64,000 nt of DNA, taken from assembly GCF_000186225.1 (NCBI RefSeq), contig NC_014933.1:2046001-2110000 (forward strand). Direction: 5' to 3'. Position 1 is the stretch's first letter. Each line of letters starts with the position of its first letter. This document shows positions 34,750 through 43,896 of this stretch, piece by piece. The DNA comes from Bacteroides helcogenes P 36-108 (GTDB lineage: Bacteria > Bacteroidota > Bacteroidia > Bacteroidales > Bacteroidaceae). The notes under the pieces were generated by a model that saw nothing but the letters and a program-made list of their open reading frames with translations, had not been told where the DNA came from and ran no database searches. The translations under genes and the position numbers were made by a program.

Positions 34750-34791
34750 TGTTACAAGATTATTAGTTTGTTCATAATTTAAAGAGAAAAC

Positions 34792-34824
34792 GCCGGAATC
34801 CGGTTTCTGTTCACCGGTTCCGGC
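34792..34824 (-). terminator. Terminator of the floA operon
   Basis: A GC-rich hairpin (GCCGGAA/TTCCGGC core, one bulged T) read on the minus strand is followed by GTTTTCTCTTT. It lies 24 bp past the floA stop. Confidence 0.75.
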
Positions 34825-34847
34825 ATCTCTGTCAATTACTTTTCCGG

Positions 34848-35849
34848 TTATTTGCTGAGTGGCTGGTTGGAAGGGCCGGTAGCTGGTTTGGCAATATTTT
34901 CGCGCATGGAAGTATCGGCCTCGATATTCTTCATTCGGTAGTAGTCCATGATACCCAGATTCCCGCTGCGGAACGCCTCAGCCATAGCTTTGGGTACTTC
35001 TGCCTCCGCTTCAATAACTTTGGCGCGAGCTTCCTGAGCTTTGGCTTTCATTTCCTGTTCGCTGGCAACCGCCATAGCGCGACGTTCCTCGGCTTTGGCC
35101 TGTGCAATATTCTTGTCTGCATTGGCCTGGTCTATTTGCAGGGCAGCACCAATGTTCTTACCTATATCGATATCTGCGATATCAATGGACAAGATTTCAA
35201 AGGCAGTACCAGCGTCCAAGCCTTTTCGGAGCACCAGTTTAGAGATAGAATCAGGGTTTTCCAATACAGATTTGTGATTCTCGGAAGAACCAATGGATGA
35301 TACAATGCCTTCACCTACACGGGCGAGGATGGTATCTTCTCCGGCTCCACCCACCAGTTGGCGGATATTGGCGCGTACGGTTACGCGTGCTTTGGCGATC
35401 AACTGAATACCATCTTTGGCAACAGCTGTGACAGGAGGGGTGTCGATAACTTTCGGATTTACGGACATCTGTACAGCTTCAAATACATCACGGCCGGCAA
35501 GATCAATGGCAGTTGCCATCTGGAACGGCAACTCAATGTTTGCTTTTGATGCGGATACTAATGCATGTACTACCTTCTCAACATGGCCTCCTGCAAGGTA
35601 ATGCGCTTCCAGTTCGTCGCGGGTGATGTTGCTTAACCCGGCTTTATGTGCCTCAATCAGACCGGGTACAATGATATAAGGCGGCACATTACGAATGCGC
35701 ATTAGAAATAGTTGGACCAATGATATATTGACTCCTGAAACTTTGGCTGATAGCCAAAGGAAAAATGGTACATAATGGAAGAACAGTACCAGGAAAATAA
35801 TGCCCCCTACGATGAGGAAGGCTGTTAGATACATTGTGCTTGGATCCAT
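34848..35849 (-). CDS. floA: Flotillin-like protein FloA
   Basis: 333 residues. One N-terminal membrane hairpin/segment (about 7-33) is followed by the SPFH domain ([18 protein letters not shown]) and an Ala/Glu-rich coiled coil ([20 protein letters not shown]). FloA proteins scaffold membrane microdomains in bacteria. It follows an NfeD gene by 30 bp, the classical nfeD-floA pairing. It is well conserved in length and sequence pattern. Confidence 0.95.
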   Translation of the reverse strand: MDPSTMYLTAFLIVGGIIFLVLFFHYVPFFLWLSAKVSGVNISLVQLFLMRIRNVPPYIIVPGLIEAHKAGLSNITRDELEAHYLAGGHVEKVVHALVSASKANIELPFQMATAIDLAGRDVFEAVQMSVNPKVIDTPPVTAVAKDGIQLIAKARVTVRANIRQLVGGAGEDTILARVGEGIVSSIGSSENHKSVLENPDSISKLVLRKGLDAGTAFEILSIDIADIDIGKNIGAALQIDQANADKNIAQAKAEERRAMAVASEQEMKAKAQEARAKVIEAEAEVPKAMAEAFRSGNLGIMDYYRMKNIEADTSMRENIAKPATGPSNQPLSK

Positions 35850-35879
35850 GTGATTTTAAATGTTAATTATTAATTGATA

Positions 35880-36353
35880 TTAATTGTTTTTCTGCTTTTC
35901 TACCAAAATTATTCCGTCCATAATGCGGCTTACAACAATCCGTGTCTTTTCGTTCAAAAAGCCATCGGTTGATTTCACCTCTACGATATTCCCATTGATT
36001 TCTGCATATCCGATGAGGGCAAGGCGGGTTGTGGTGATACCGGTATCACCTATCTTTATTTTTTCTTCAGCACTACGGTCTATTTTTGAGGTGATATTTT
36101 TTTTCAATGCTATCTTATCGAGTGTTTTGGACCGCATGAATAGAATAAGCGAACTGATGCATGCAATTGCCGATATTATGAGAGTGATAATTCCTTCCGT
36201 TGTCCCCATATAGACAAAAGCGTAGTAGTTGGCAAAAATTATGCAACCGCCTGCCAGAAAACCGGCAATGCTGATACCTGGAATTACGAATAATTCCACT
36301 AAAAACAGAATGACTGCTGCAATTATCAGTACTGCAATGATGAGTATATCCAT
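35880..36353 (-). CDS. NfeD-family membrane protein
   Basis: 157 residues, a short NfeD without the protease domain. Three to four hydrophobic segments fill residues 3-73, and a small beta-barrel OB-like domain with KIGDTGITTTRLALIGYAEI lies at about 100-157. NfeD proteins work with flotillins in membrane quality control. It is directly upstream of floA. Confidence 0.88.
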   Translation of the reverse strand: MDILIIAVLIIAAVILFLVELFVIPGISIAGFLAGGCIIFANYYAFVYMGTTEGIITLIISAIACISSLILFMRSKTLDKIALKKNITSKIDRSAEEKIKIGDTGITTTRLALIGYAEINGNIVEVKSTDGFLNEKTRIVVSRIMDGIILVEKQKNN

Positions 36354-36360
36354 ATTTGTC

Positions 36361-37791
36361 TTATTTGATGGTTCGTTTTTCTAAGTTACGTATTTGAATG
36401 GCAAGCTGTTCTATATCTATGGATAGTTGCCGTACCCGTTTCTCCAGATCAAGAATGGCTGCCGACATTTTCGTCTTTTCATTTTTTCCGGCTTGGGCAT
36501 ACTGCGAACGCATCTCTTCCAGTTTATTGGATTGTTGCCGATAGCTTTTTTCCAACCGACCGTATTGACCGAATAATACTTTAGCATCAGGAGATTGGAA
36601 ATCACTTAATTGATGATAAGTCGTATAATCGTCGATGACGAATTCAAAGTCATAGTTCTTCTTTGCCTTTGGTTTGGAATTGAGCATATTCTGCAGTCTT
36701 TCCTTGGCTGCATTTACAGCATCTTTATTGGTCCAGGTGTCTTTTATGGAATGAAGCCGGGCCAATTGAATCATCCTCTTTGAATCTGTCTCTTCATAGT
36801 TATACACTTGTTTGGATGGATTAGGGATGAACACATAGATGCAAACTTTATCTTCCGGTTGATACCTGTCGGATGCAAACCAGCCCAGATCATTGAATTC
36901 ATCAATTACATACATATAGTCATTATAAGGTGAGTTGAAAGGCATGCCTACATTTTCGGGTGTCAAATAAGAATCAGTATTGGTGTTGTACCGGGTTACG
37001 TAAATATCATACCCTCCGAAAGAGCCCGCACCATCGGCAGCATAATAAATGGTGATTCCGTCTGTCAGTACATAAGGATAGCTTGCATTGATTGCTTCGT
37101 TTATGCTTCCGGGAAGCAGACTTCCCTGACTCCATTTGTCCAGTAATTTATTGCGTGAGAGAATACTGAGAGTACCATCCGGCTGTTGTTCGCTATAATA
37201 AACCTTATTACCTAATTCCGTTTCATATACTGTTCCTCCTTGCTTACCCGGATTTTGGAAGTAAGTGCTATACATGAATAATTTTCCAGATTCGGGGCTT
37301 ATTTTATAAGATTCCAGAAAATTCTTTTTATCGACAACGAAGCTGTCGATAAAGCAGACTTCTTCCACACCTTTCAGCATACGGAAATTGTTTTTGCTTT
37401 TTTCCAATAACTTTTCAGCTTCTTCCATAGGGCGTTTTCTCCGGGATAATTCGGAGATATAATCCTCATAAGTCCGGATGGCGTCTTCAAAACGATATAA
37501 GTCATTGTAATTTTGTGCCAGATAGATTTGTCCGCCGGGAATGCGCTTTTTTACGGCTGTTTCAAGGTGTTTCAATGCTTCTTCCGGTTCTCCTGTTTTC
37601 AGGCAGCATATTCCATACCATAAATTATAGCTTCCATTGGCCGGTTGTGCCTTTACAAATTTCCTGAAAACAGGTTTGGCTTCTTCATATTGTTCTTTCT
37701 CATACAAGGCTTTGGCTTCTGCTAAAGTCTGAGCAGAGACGGAGATACTTAGAAAGCCGAACAGAAAGAACAGGATATATTTTTTCTTCAT
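36361..37791 (-). CDS. TPR and PD40-like beta-propeller protein, exported
   Basis: 476 residues with a signal peptide (to about residue 20, VSAQ). TPR-like helices (about 22-130) carry repeats with YEKEQYEEAKPVFRKFVKAQ. A propeller region follows with typical WD40-like strands (YAADGAGSFGGYDIYVTRYN, about 253-272). The C-terminus is a coiled coil. In Bacteroides such proteins belong to the OmpA/TolB-like envelope set, but without an OmpA domain here the role is open. It precedes nfeD by 7 bp in the same direction and may be co-transcribed. Confidence 0.7.
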   Translation of the reverse strand: MKKKYILFFLFGFLSISVSAQTLAEAKALYEKEQYEEAKPVFRKFVKAQPANGSYNLWYGICCLKTGEPEEALKHLETAVKKRIPGGQIYLAQNYNDLYRFEDAIRTYEDYISELSRRKRPMEEAEKLLEKSKNNFRMLKGVEEVCFIDSFVVDKKNFLESYKISPESGKLFMYSTYFQNPGKQGGTVYETELGNKVYYSEQQPDGTLSILSRNKLLDKWSQGSLLPGSINEAINASYPYVLTDGITIYYAADGAGSFGGYDIYVTRYNTNTDSYLTPENVGMPFNSPYNDYMYVIDEFNDLGWFASDRYQPEDKVCIYVFIPNPSKQVYNYEETDSKRMIQLARLHSIKDTWTNKDAVNAAKERLQNMLNSKPKAKKNYDFEFVIDDYTTYHQLSDFQSPDAKVLFGQYGRLEKSYRQQSNKLEEMRSQYAQAGKNEKTKMSAAILDLEKRVRQLSIDIEQLAIQIRNLEKRTIK

Positions 37792-37940
37792 ACTTAATTA
37801 TGCATACTTAGATTCAGAAGTTCAAAAATACAAATTTATCGGGAATAATGCTGACTTCCATCATTCTATTATGTTAATTCTTCTTTAAATCGTTCTTTTC
37901 TGTTACTTTTGTGCCCGATTAATTTATTCATGGGAAAAGA

Positions 37941-38702
37941 ATGGCACAATTTACCGAAGAAGAAAAAATTTTGCGCCGTATAGAGAAACGGTTCAGTAAA
38001 GGCGTGGTGGAATATGGATTGATTGAAGACGGAGATAAAATCCTTATCGGACTTTCCGGTGGTAAGGACTCTTTGGCGTTGGTGGAACTGCTTGCAAGGC
38101 GTGCCCGTATTTATAAACCTAAATTTTCTGTTGTGGCTGCCCATGTGGTGATGAAGAATATTCCGTATCAAAGTGACGTGCATTATCTTCGAGAATATGC
38201 AGAGTCCTGGGAAGTCCCTTTTATATTGTATGAGACAGAGTTTGATCCTGTTACGGATATTCGTAAATCACCTTGTTTTCTTTGCTCATGGAATAGGCGC
38301 AAGGCATTGTTTACGGTAGCGAAAGAGCAGGGGTGCAATAAAATTGCATTAGGACATCACATGGATGATATTCTGGAAACTTTGTTAATGAATATCACTT
38401 ATCAGGGAGCTTTCAGTTCCATGCCGCCACGGCTTGCCATGAAAAAGTTTGATATGACCATTATTCGTCCTATGTGCCTGGTGCATGAAGTCGATTTGTT
38501 AGAATTGGCGCAAATGAGGAAATTCCATAAGCAAATAAAAAAATGCCCGTATGAATCCCAATCCAGCCGTAGTGCAATGAAAGGAATTTTGAAGCTTTTA
38601 GAGGATATGAATCCTGAGGCACGTTATAGCTTATGGGGAAGTATGTCGAATGTACAAGATGAATTGTTGCCGCAGATTATCAAGAATAAAAATAAATTAT
38701 GA
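37941..38702 (+). CDS. ttcA: TtcA-like tRNA 2-thiocytidine synthetase
   Basis: 253 residues. The PP-loop SGGKDS lies at about 38-43 and a cysteine pair PCFLC at about 112-116, with a further Cys in KKCPYES near 198, consistent with the three cluster ligands known from TtcA. TtcA transfers sulfur to C32 of tRNAs using a 4Fe-4S cluster and ATP. The distinction from other PP-loop ATPases rests on the Cys pattern. It overlaps the next gene by 4 bp. Confidence 0.85.
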   Translation: MAQFTEEEKILRRIEKRFSKGVVEYGLIEDGDKILIGLSGGKDSLALVELLARRARIYKPKFSVVAAHVVMKNIPYQSDVHYLREYAESWEVPFILYETEFDPVTDIRKSPCFLCSWNRRKALFTVAKEQGCNKIALGHHMDDILETLLMNITYQGAFSSMPPRLAMKKFDMTIIRPMCLVHEVDLLELAQMRKFHKQIKKCPYESQSSRSAMKGILKLLEDMNPEARYSLWGSMSNVQDELLPQIIKNKNKL

Positions 38703-39067
38703 AAGCGTTTTATACCATCTTATTACTGATTGTGTCTAATGTCTTTATGACATTTGCCTGGTATGGGCATTTGAAGCTGCAGGAGACGAAGGTTATTTCT
38801 AATTGGCCTCTGTATGCAGTCGTTTTATTTTCATGGGTAATTGCTTTGGCTGAATATTCATGCCAAGTCCCCGCCAACCGAATTGGTTTTATCGGTAACG
38901 GGGGACCTTTTTCCTTGATGCAACTCAAAGTAATTCAGGAAGTGATAACTTTGATTATTTTCACTGTGTTTACAACGGTTCTGTTCAGAGGAGAATCGTT
39001 GCATTGGAATCATTTTGCCGCTTTTATCTGTCTGATACTGGCGGTATATTTTGTTTTTTATAAGTAG
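38699..39067 (+). CDS. DMT-family small membrane protein (DUF486)
   Basis: 122 residues with four hydrophobic segments (about 5-17, 33-49, 82-99, 104-121). The middle (EYSCQVPANRIG) matches the DUF486 signature. These proteins belong to the drug/metabolite transporter superfamily, with no defined substrate. Its start overlaps the ttcA-like stop (ATGA). Confidence 0.88.
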   Translation: MKAFYTILLLIVSNVFMTFAWYGHLKLQETKVISNWPLYAVVLFSWVIALAEYSCQVPANRIGFIGNGGPFSLMQLKVIQEVITLIIFTVFTTVLFRGESLHWNHFAAFICLILAVYFVFYK

Positions 39068-39071
39068 GAAT

Positions 39072-40091
39072 TTACTTGCTTATGTATTTTGCCATTCCTT
39101 TTGTAAAATAACTTTTGAAACTGCCATTATCGTTACTGTATATGAAACAGGCATCTATATCAGGATGTGCGTTGGCAAAATGCTCCGCTTCTTCCAGTCC
39201 CATAACCATGAATGCGGTTGCGTACGCGTCTGCACTCATGCAGTCCTTTGCAATGACGGTGGCGGATAAAATGTTGTGTTGTACGGGATAGCCGGTACGC
39301 GGATCGATGGTATGTGCGTATTTCTTTCCGTCCTTGTAATAATAGTTCCTATAGTTTCCGGATGTTGCTATACCTAAATTTGTTACTTGTAACACCGTTT
39401 GCAATTCTTGGTTTACGGCCAGCGAATCGTCTATCGGCTTGTTGATCCCGATGCGCCAGAGGTCTTTCTTTGGATTTTCGCCATGTACTACTACCTCGCC
39501 GCCTATATCTACCATGAAGTTCCGTATTCCTTTTTTCTCCAAAAGTTGTGCAACGACATCCACGGCATATCCTTTGGCTACGGCGCTGCAGGAAAGCATG
39601 ATACGAAGATCATCCTTTACCACTTTTCCTTCGGCGGACAATTTGACTTTTGTATATCCGGTGATTTCCAAGAGACTGTCTATCATAACCGAATCGGGGA
39701 AAGCGCCTTTCTTAAATCCAAATCCCCATGCATTTGCCAGAGGGGCTACGGTGATGTCAAATGCGCCATTGGTTTCTTTGGATATTTCCATGCTGCGGCA
39801 GAATACATTGGTGAAAAATGTGTCGGGTACAATGTCTTCATTGAGATTGATGCGGGTAATGGTTGCAGTGTCATTGAATGGAGACAAGGAGCCGTCAAAG
39901 CGTTTGAGGGCGGCTTCTATTTCCTCTTTCAGATCTTTGTCATATTGATAGGTAACTTTATAAACTGTTCCGAAAATCAGTCCATTGTCTGTCTGATAGG
40001 GGATAGTGTGGTTGTGGCGGGCAAGTATCCATATTGTGCCCAATATTAATAGGGCGATCCATAAAAAATTCCGTTGTACTTTTTTGTCCAT
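39072..40091 (-). CDS. apbE: FAD:protein FMN transferase ApbE
   Basis: 339 residues with an N-terminal membrane anchor (about 10-25). GIATSGNYRNYY and HTIDPRTGYPV (about 272-283) are ApbE hallmarks, and DAYATAFMVMG near residue 298 completes the FAD/Mg site. The enzyme attaches FMN covalently to threonines of exported proteins such as NqrB/RnfG. It is convergent with the DUF486 gene, 4 bp apart. Confidence 0.94.
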   Translation of the reverse strand: MDKKVQRNFLWIALLILGTIWILARHNHTIPYQTDNGLIFGTVYKVTYQYDKDLKEEIEAALKRFDGSLSPFNDTATITRINLNEDIVPDTFFTNVFCRSMEISKETNGAFDITVAPLANAWGFGFKKGAFPDSVMIDSLLEITGYTKVKLSAEGKVVKDDLRIMLSCSAVAKGYAVDVVAQLLEKKGIRNFMVDIGGEVVVHGENPKKDLWRIGINKPIDDSLAVNQELQTVLQVTNLGIATSGNYRNYYYKDGKKYAHTIDPRTGYPVQHNILSATVIAKDCMSADAYATAFMVMGLEEAEHFANAHPDIDACFIYSNDNGSFKSYFTKGMAKYISK

Positions 40092-40116
40092 AATCGTATA
40101 TAGTTATTGAAGATGT

Positions 40117-40698
40117 TCAACTGAAAAATAAGTGCTCAATCAATATTTTAGTTCCTATGATAATTAGAATAATACCTCCCCAAAGTTCTGCTCTTAGTTT
40201 GCGGGCTATGCCGCATCCAAACCGGATGCCGAATGTCAGGCCCATCATGGACAATACAAATGAAACGAGACCTATGACACATACGGAGGAGAGAATGGCG
40301 GCTAAACTTTTGATGCCCAGAAACGCAAAAGATACACCCACCGCCAATGCGTCTATGCTGGTGGCTACCGCCAATGCGAGTACCACTTTTAAACAGGTCG
40401 GATCGTATTCATGTTTGCAGTCTTCGTCTTTGAAGGATTCCATGACCATACGTCCTCCCAGAAAGGTAAGGATGGCAAAAGCGATCCAATGGTCTATACT
40501 TTCTATCAGATGACTGAATAAATTGGCGCCGATCCATCCGAGCAGTGGCATAAGTGCCTGAAAAAAGCCGAAAAAGACAGCCATTATCAGCATAGGACGC
40601 AACTGCATGTGTTTCAGAATAATTCCACTGGCTATAGAAACAGCAAAACAATCCATCGCAAGTCCTACGGCCAGTAGCCAAATCTCCAGTCCTGTCAT
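40117..40698 (-). CDS. mntP: Manganese efflux protein MntP
   Basis: 193 residues with six membrane segments, in two repeats. The signature DCFAVSIASGI (about 16-26) and its repeat SIDALAVGVSFAF (about 113-125) carry the conserved membrane aspartates. MntP exports Mn2+. In E. coli it is under riboswitch and MntR control; nothing of that kind is evident here. A short gap separates it from the downstream apbE. Confidence 0.93.
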   Translation of the reverse strand: MTGLEIWLLAVGLAMDCFAVSIASGIILKHMQLRPMLIMAVFFGFFQALMPLLGWIGANLFSHLIESIDHWIAFAILTFLGGRMVMESFKDEDCKHEYDPTCLKVVLALAVATSIDALAVGVSFAFLGIKSLAAILSSVCVIGLVSFVLSMMGLTFGIRFGCGIARKLRAELWGGIILIIIGTKILIEHLFFS

Positions 40699-40701
40699 TG
40701 T

Positions 40702-41463
40702 TTAGAAAGGTAGTTTATAGGTTATTGTATATGTCACTCCCAATGTGTTGGAGTTGTATTTCCCGAAACCGGGTACATACCACGGGTCGCCATGCTCGTC
40801 GGCGGAAGCCGAGAGTTTGAACTTAAAACGGAGAGTCCATCCCATATATAATTCTTTCCATACATGGGCACGTATGCCGACGCAGAACTCCGCCCATTGC
40901 ATGGAACCTTTCATGTCTTTATAGTTGTAGGGCAAGCTTCCGCCCCATATCCCGTCGTCGAGGTTGGGATTACCAACGATCCCACCATAAGCAGGGTCAT
41001 TCAAGGCAAGTGCTTCGACATCATACTTAAAGCCACTTGCCCCATAGCGCAGACCTACAAGCAGCATGTGCCCGTGTTGTTTGTTGAATAGTGCATTGTA
41101 GTCTATTCCGGCACGGAAATAGGGCGCGTTACTTCTGTAATGTATTCCCTTGTCGCTCCATGTGTCGGTTGAACCATATCCTATTTCAACGGTCGGGAAG
41201 AAGCGATTTTTCAGGTTTGCGTTCACGGCAATTTCCGTGCTGAGAAAATCTCCACCGAAAGCTTTACTTCCAAATCCCCAAAGGTCTAATCCGACAGACA
41301 GACCGTTATAGAGGGGGTATTCTATTTTTTCCTTTTTATCCTTCTTTTCTGTCTTAGACGGGTTTTTCCCTTGCGGGGCGAACATGTTTTGTGCTCGCAG
41401 AGGGAAGGCTGTCAGCAGACAGACTGCCAGGCTAATAGAATAATTTAATATTTTCCCTTCCAT
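40702..41463 (-). CDS. Outer-membrane beta-barrel protein (DUF6048-like)
   Basis: 253 residues from the ATG at 41463, which opens a signal peptide ending FPLRAQ; the frame also extends to 41502. A Lys-rich linker (SKTEKKDKKEKIEYP) leads into a run of amphipathic beta-strands ending in phenylalanine (TYKLPF), typical of an outer-membrane barrel. From memory it matches the DUF6048 family, which pairs with a DUF6452 lipoprotein. Function is unknown. Confidence 0.7.
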   Translation of the reverse strand: MEGKILNYSISLAVCLLTAFPLRAQNMFAPQGKNPSKTEKKDKKEKIEYPLYNGLSVGLDLWGFGSKAFGGDFLSTEIAVNANLKNRFFPTVEIGYGSTDTWSDKGIHYRSNAPYFRAGIDYNALFNKQHGHMLLVGLRYGASGFKYDVEALALNDPAYGGIVGNPNLDDGIWGGSLPYNYKDMKGSMQWAEFCVGIRAHVWKELYMGWTLRFKFKLSASADEHGDPWYVPGFGKYNSNTLGVTYTITYKLPF

Positions 41464-41917
41464 AAATACCGGCTTCTTTGTTTGATATATAAATAGAGTC
41501 AAGATTGCGGCGGGTATGACGGATGCCTGTAATGACCTGTTTCATTTGATAGCCGCAATCCATTGACAGAAAATAAGGTGTATTGGTATGATGAATGACG
41601 ATTGTGTCAGTTTTCGTTTTACTGTATCGGAATACCAGTTTGGTGGAATCTACGGTGTATCTCAAAGGTAATGAGATGTCATGTACTTTTTTTTGATTGT
41701 TGATTATGACAGAGTCCGTGCCATATGCCGTCACTGTCAGCGAATCAAGTGTGTCATTTTCCACTATCCGAGTTTGGGGATCTATCGTATATAGATAACA
41801 TTGCATCATGGCGCGTGCGGCCAGGGAGCAATCTGCTTCTTCTGAGCAAGAAACGACAATACTGATTATGGGGTAAAGAATTGCGCCCGCTATGATAAGT
41901 CTGACTAAGCTTTTCAT
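41432..41917 (-). CDS. Small lipoprotein (DUF6452-like)
   Basis: 161 residues. The signal peptide ends in a lipobox-like SIVVSC with Cys at about 24, followed by an all-beta domain with several Cys. It overlaps the beta-barrel gene start by 32 bp, so the two are translated together. It is probably an envelope partner of the barrel protein. Confidence 0.7.
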   Translation of the reverse strand: MKSLVRLIIAGAILYPIISIVVSCSEEADCSLAARAMMQCYLYTIDPQTRIVENDTLDSLTVTAYGTDSVIINNQKKVHDISLPLRYTVDSTKLVFRYSKTKTDTIVIHHTNTPYFLSMDCGYQMKQVITGIRHTRRNLDSIYISNKEAGIYGRENIKLFY

Positions 41918-41919
41918 TG

Positions 41920-42873
41920 TTAAATCATTTTCTCTATTTGATATTTGTTTCGTTCGGGGGCTGTGCGTGAAATCAGTTCTCCGAGGAATCCTGCCACAAA
42001 CAGTTGTGTACCTATAATCATGGACGTCAGTGACAGGTAGAAGTAAGGAGAATCGGTCACAAGACGGTAAGGCATGCCGTGGTGCATGTAGTACAGTTTG
42101 CTGACTCCGACAATGATGACGGATACAAAGCCGAGTATGAACATCAATGATCCCAGCAGTCCGAAGAAGTGCATCGGCTTTACTCCGAAAGTGGAGAGGA
42201 ACCAGAGAGAAATCAGATCCAAATAGCCGTTTACGAAACGGCTAAGCCCGAATTTGGTTGTACCGTATTTGCGTGCTTGATGGTGCACCACTTTTTCACC
42301 GATTTTCTTGAAGCCGGCATTTTTGGCGAGGTAGGGGATATAACGGTGCATTTCTCCATATACTTCTATGTTTTTTATTACTTCTTTGCGATATGCTTTT
42401 AGTCCACAGTTGAAATCATGCAGATTCTTGATTCCCGAAATTTTTCGTGCGGTTGCATTGAATAGTTTGGTAGGCAATGTCTTAGATAGAGGATCGTAAC
42501 GTTTCTGTTTCCATCCGGACACCAGATCATAGCCTTCTTCCGTTATCATGCGGTAGAGTTCAGGTATCTCGTCAGGGCTATCCTGCAGGTCAGCATCCAT
42601 TGTGATGACCACATCTCCTTGCGCTTGTTCGAAGCCGCAAAAAAGCGCCGGTGACTTTCCGTAATTGCGGCGAAACTTGATACCTTTCACCGCATCCGGA
42701 TTCTGTGCTTTCAATTGTTCGATGACTTGCCAGGAAGTGTCAATACTTCCGTCGTTCACAAAAATGACTTCGTAGGAAAAACCGTTGGCTTTCATTACCC
42801 GTTCAATCCATGTGAACAGTTCGGGAAGAGATTCTTCTTCATTATATAACGGTACTACAACTGAAATATCCAT
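41920..42873 (-). CDS. Family 2 glycosyltransferase, DPM1/GtrB type
   Basis: 317 residues. The GT-A domain has VVPLYNEEESLP at the start, DADLQDSP at about 94-101 (the DxD region) and KQKRYDP near 143. Two C-terminal membrane segments (about 231-256 and 270-292) anchor it. Proteins of this type move a sugar from a nucleotide donor to undecaprenyl phosphate. The acceptor and sugar are not determined. Confidence 0.9.
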   Translation of the reverse strand: MDISVVVPLYNEEESLPELFTWIERVMKANGFSYEVIFVNDGSIDTSWQVIEQLKAQNPDAVKGIKFRRNYGKSPALFCGFEQAQGDVVITMDADLQDSPDEIPELYRMITEEGYDLVSGWKQKRYDPLSKTLPTKLFNATARKISGIKNLHDFNCGLKAYRKEVIKNIEVYGEMHRYIPYLAKNAGFKKIGEKVVHHQARKYGTTKFGLSRFVNGYLDLISLWFLSTFGVKPMHFFGLLGSLMFILGFVSVIIVGVSKLYYMHHGMPYRLVTDSPYFYLSLTSMIIGTQLFVAGFLGELISRTAPERNKYQIEKMI

Positions 42874-42928
42874 ATTCTTTTTTACGGTTTTACTGTTTTA
42901 CTATAATATGGTACGTTTACTTTGTCAC

Positions 42929-43471
42929 TCACACATTGTTTATTTCTTGTTTTCTTCTCATTGCAAACAATGCAGTAGGAATGGCCAGCAAAGAGCCATA
43001 AATCACATTTTGTGACATCATTTGCATTGTGATGTCTATGGGAGACAGAGTTTGCATCACGGCCATCACATCTTTCAACTGATTGATATATGCCTCTGTT
43101 CCGGGTATATTGTTTTGGGCGAAACCATCCAGCATCGCTTCATAAGTATTGATAACGAACCCGTGGTCGATGAATTGGAAATATACATAATGCGCCACGG
43201 CTGTGAGAAGTGCGGCGAATATATACATAAAAGTTGTGAACAGCCATGCATGCAGGAAACTGACATTGCCGCCACAGATATGGTTGCGGTACATTCTTGT
43301 GTAATAATATCCCATGAAGGGAACACATACCGTAAGTCCTGCGAACAGGAAAAGAAGAAAAGGAACCATCAGGCCTAACGGAAAGAGGGTGAACTTCAAT
43401 ATCCAATATCCTCCCATATAGGTTCCGAATAGCATAGCGTATCGTTGCATGTAACCTCTATTTTCTGCCAT
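42929..43471 (-). CDS. DUF4199-like membrane protein
   Basis: 180 residues with four hydrophobic segments and an extracytoplasmic loop of about 50 residues between the third and fourth. The arrangement is that of the DUF4199 family, a Bacteroidetes protein usually next to a DPM1-like glycosyltransferase, as here (55 bp upstream). Function is unknown. Confidence 0.75.
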   Translation of the reverse strand: MAENRGYMQRYAMLFGTYMGGYWILKFTLFPLGLMVPFLLFLFAGLTVCVPFMGYYYTRMYRNHICGGNVSFLHAWLFTTFMYIFAALLTAVAHYVYFQFIDHGFVINTYEAMLDGFAQNNIPGTEAYINQLKDVMAVMQTLSPIDITMQMMSQNVIYGSLLAIPTALFAMRRKQEINNV

Positions 43472-43578
43472 CTCACTTAATTAATATGGTGCAAAGGTAT
43501 AAATAATTTGAGTTTCAGGTTATAAGTTATATGTTATTTAAGAAAAAAGCTCATGTCCGAAAAAAGTTTTGGTAAGGT

Positions 43579-43609
43579 ATTGCAGGTTTAAAAAAAATGC
43601 CTACCTTTG
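43579..43609 (+). promoter_or_regulatory. Promoter of the SRP RNA/tRNA-Thr unit
   Basis: ATTG (43579-43582), 19 bp, TACCTTTG (43602-43609), fitting the Bacteroides consensus. The RNA starts about 19 bp further on. Confidence 0.7.
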
Positions 43610-43627
43610 CAACCGCAAAACAAAAAT

Positions 43628-43723
43628 GGGTAAGTCCTATACGGCCAGCTCCCTTCGAATCCTCCAGGGCTTGATCGCAGCAAAGGTAGTTGGTTGTAGC
43701 GGCGCGATGTAGATAGCTTACCC
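43628..43723 (+). ncRNA. ffs: Bacterial small SRP RNA (4.5S-like)
   Basis: A 96-nt segment closed by a perfect 7-bp stem, GGGTAAG with CTTACCC. In the middle, CTCCAGGGC and GCAGCAAAGG resemble the apical domain IV of SRP RNA, where an AGG faces AGCA across the Ffh-binding loop; the tip loop is not a plain GGAA tetraloop. Size and placement behind a strong promoter, before a tRNA, support the call. SRP RNA with Ffh directs membrane-protein targeting. A covariance search was not possible. Confidence 0.7.
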
Positions 43724-43727
43724 ACCC

Positions 43728-43801
43728 GCCTCTTTAGCTCAGTTGGCCAGAGCACGTGATTTGTAATCTCGGGGTCGTTGGTTCGAATCCGACAAGAGGC
43801 T
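43728..43801 (+). tRNA. tRNA-Thr (anticodon TGT)
   Basis: 74 nt. The 7-bp acceptor stem is GCCTCTT/AAGAGGC, the T arm GTTGG-TTCGAAT-CCGAC, the D arm GCTC...GAGC, and the anticodon loop TTTGTAA gives TGT, Thr. The anticodon stem has one T-T mismatch. No encoded CCA. It is 4 bp behind the SRP RNA and probably co-transcribed. Confidence 0.93.
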
Positions 43802-43802
43802 C

Positions 43803-43840
43803 AAAAAGCAGTTGATGTGAAAACATCAACTGCTTTTTTT
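43803..43840 (+). terminator. Terminator after tRNA-Thr
   Basis: AGCAGTTGATGT, GAAA loop, ACATCAACTGCT, then T7: a textbook rho-independent terminator directly behind the tRNA. Confidence 0.93.
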
Positions 43841-43869
43841 GTGTGCTTGAAAAATATGCACTAATTTTG
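43838..43869 (+). promoter_or_regulatory. Promoter of the PUL regulator gene
   Basis: TTTG (43838-43841), 20 bp, TAATTTTG (43862-43869). The -33 box lies inside the T tract of the tRNA terminator. The regulator ATG is at 43897. Confidence 0.65.
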
Positions 43870-43896
43870 TACGAGGAACAATAATCGTTGAGACCT

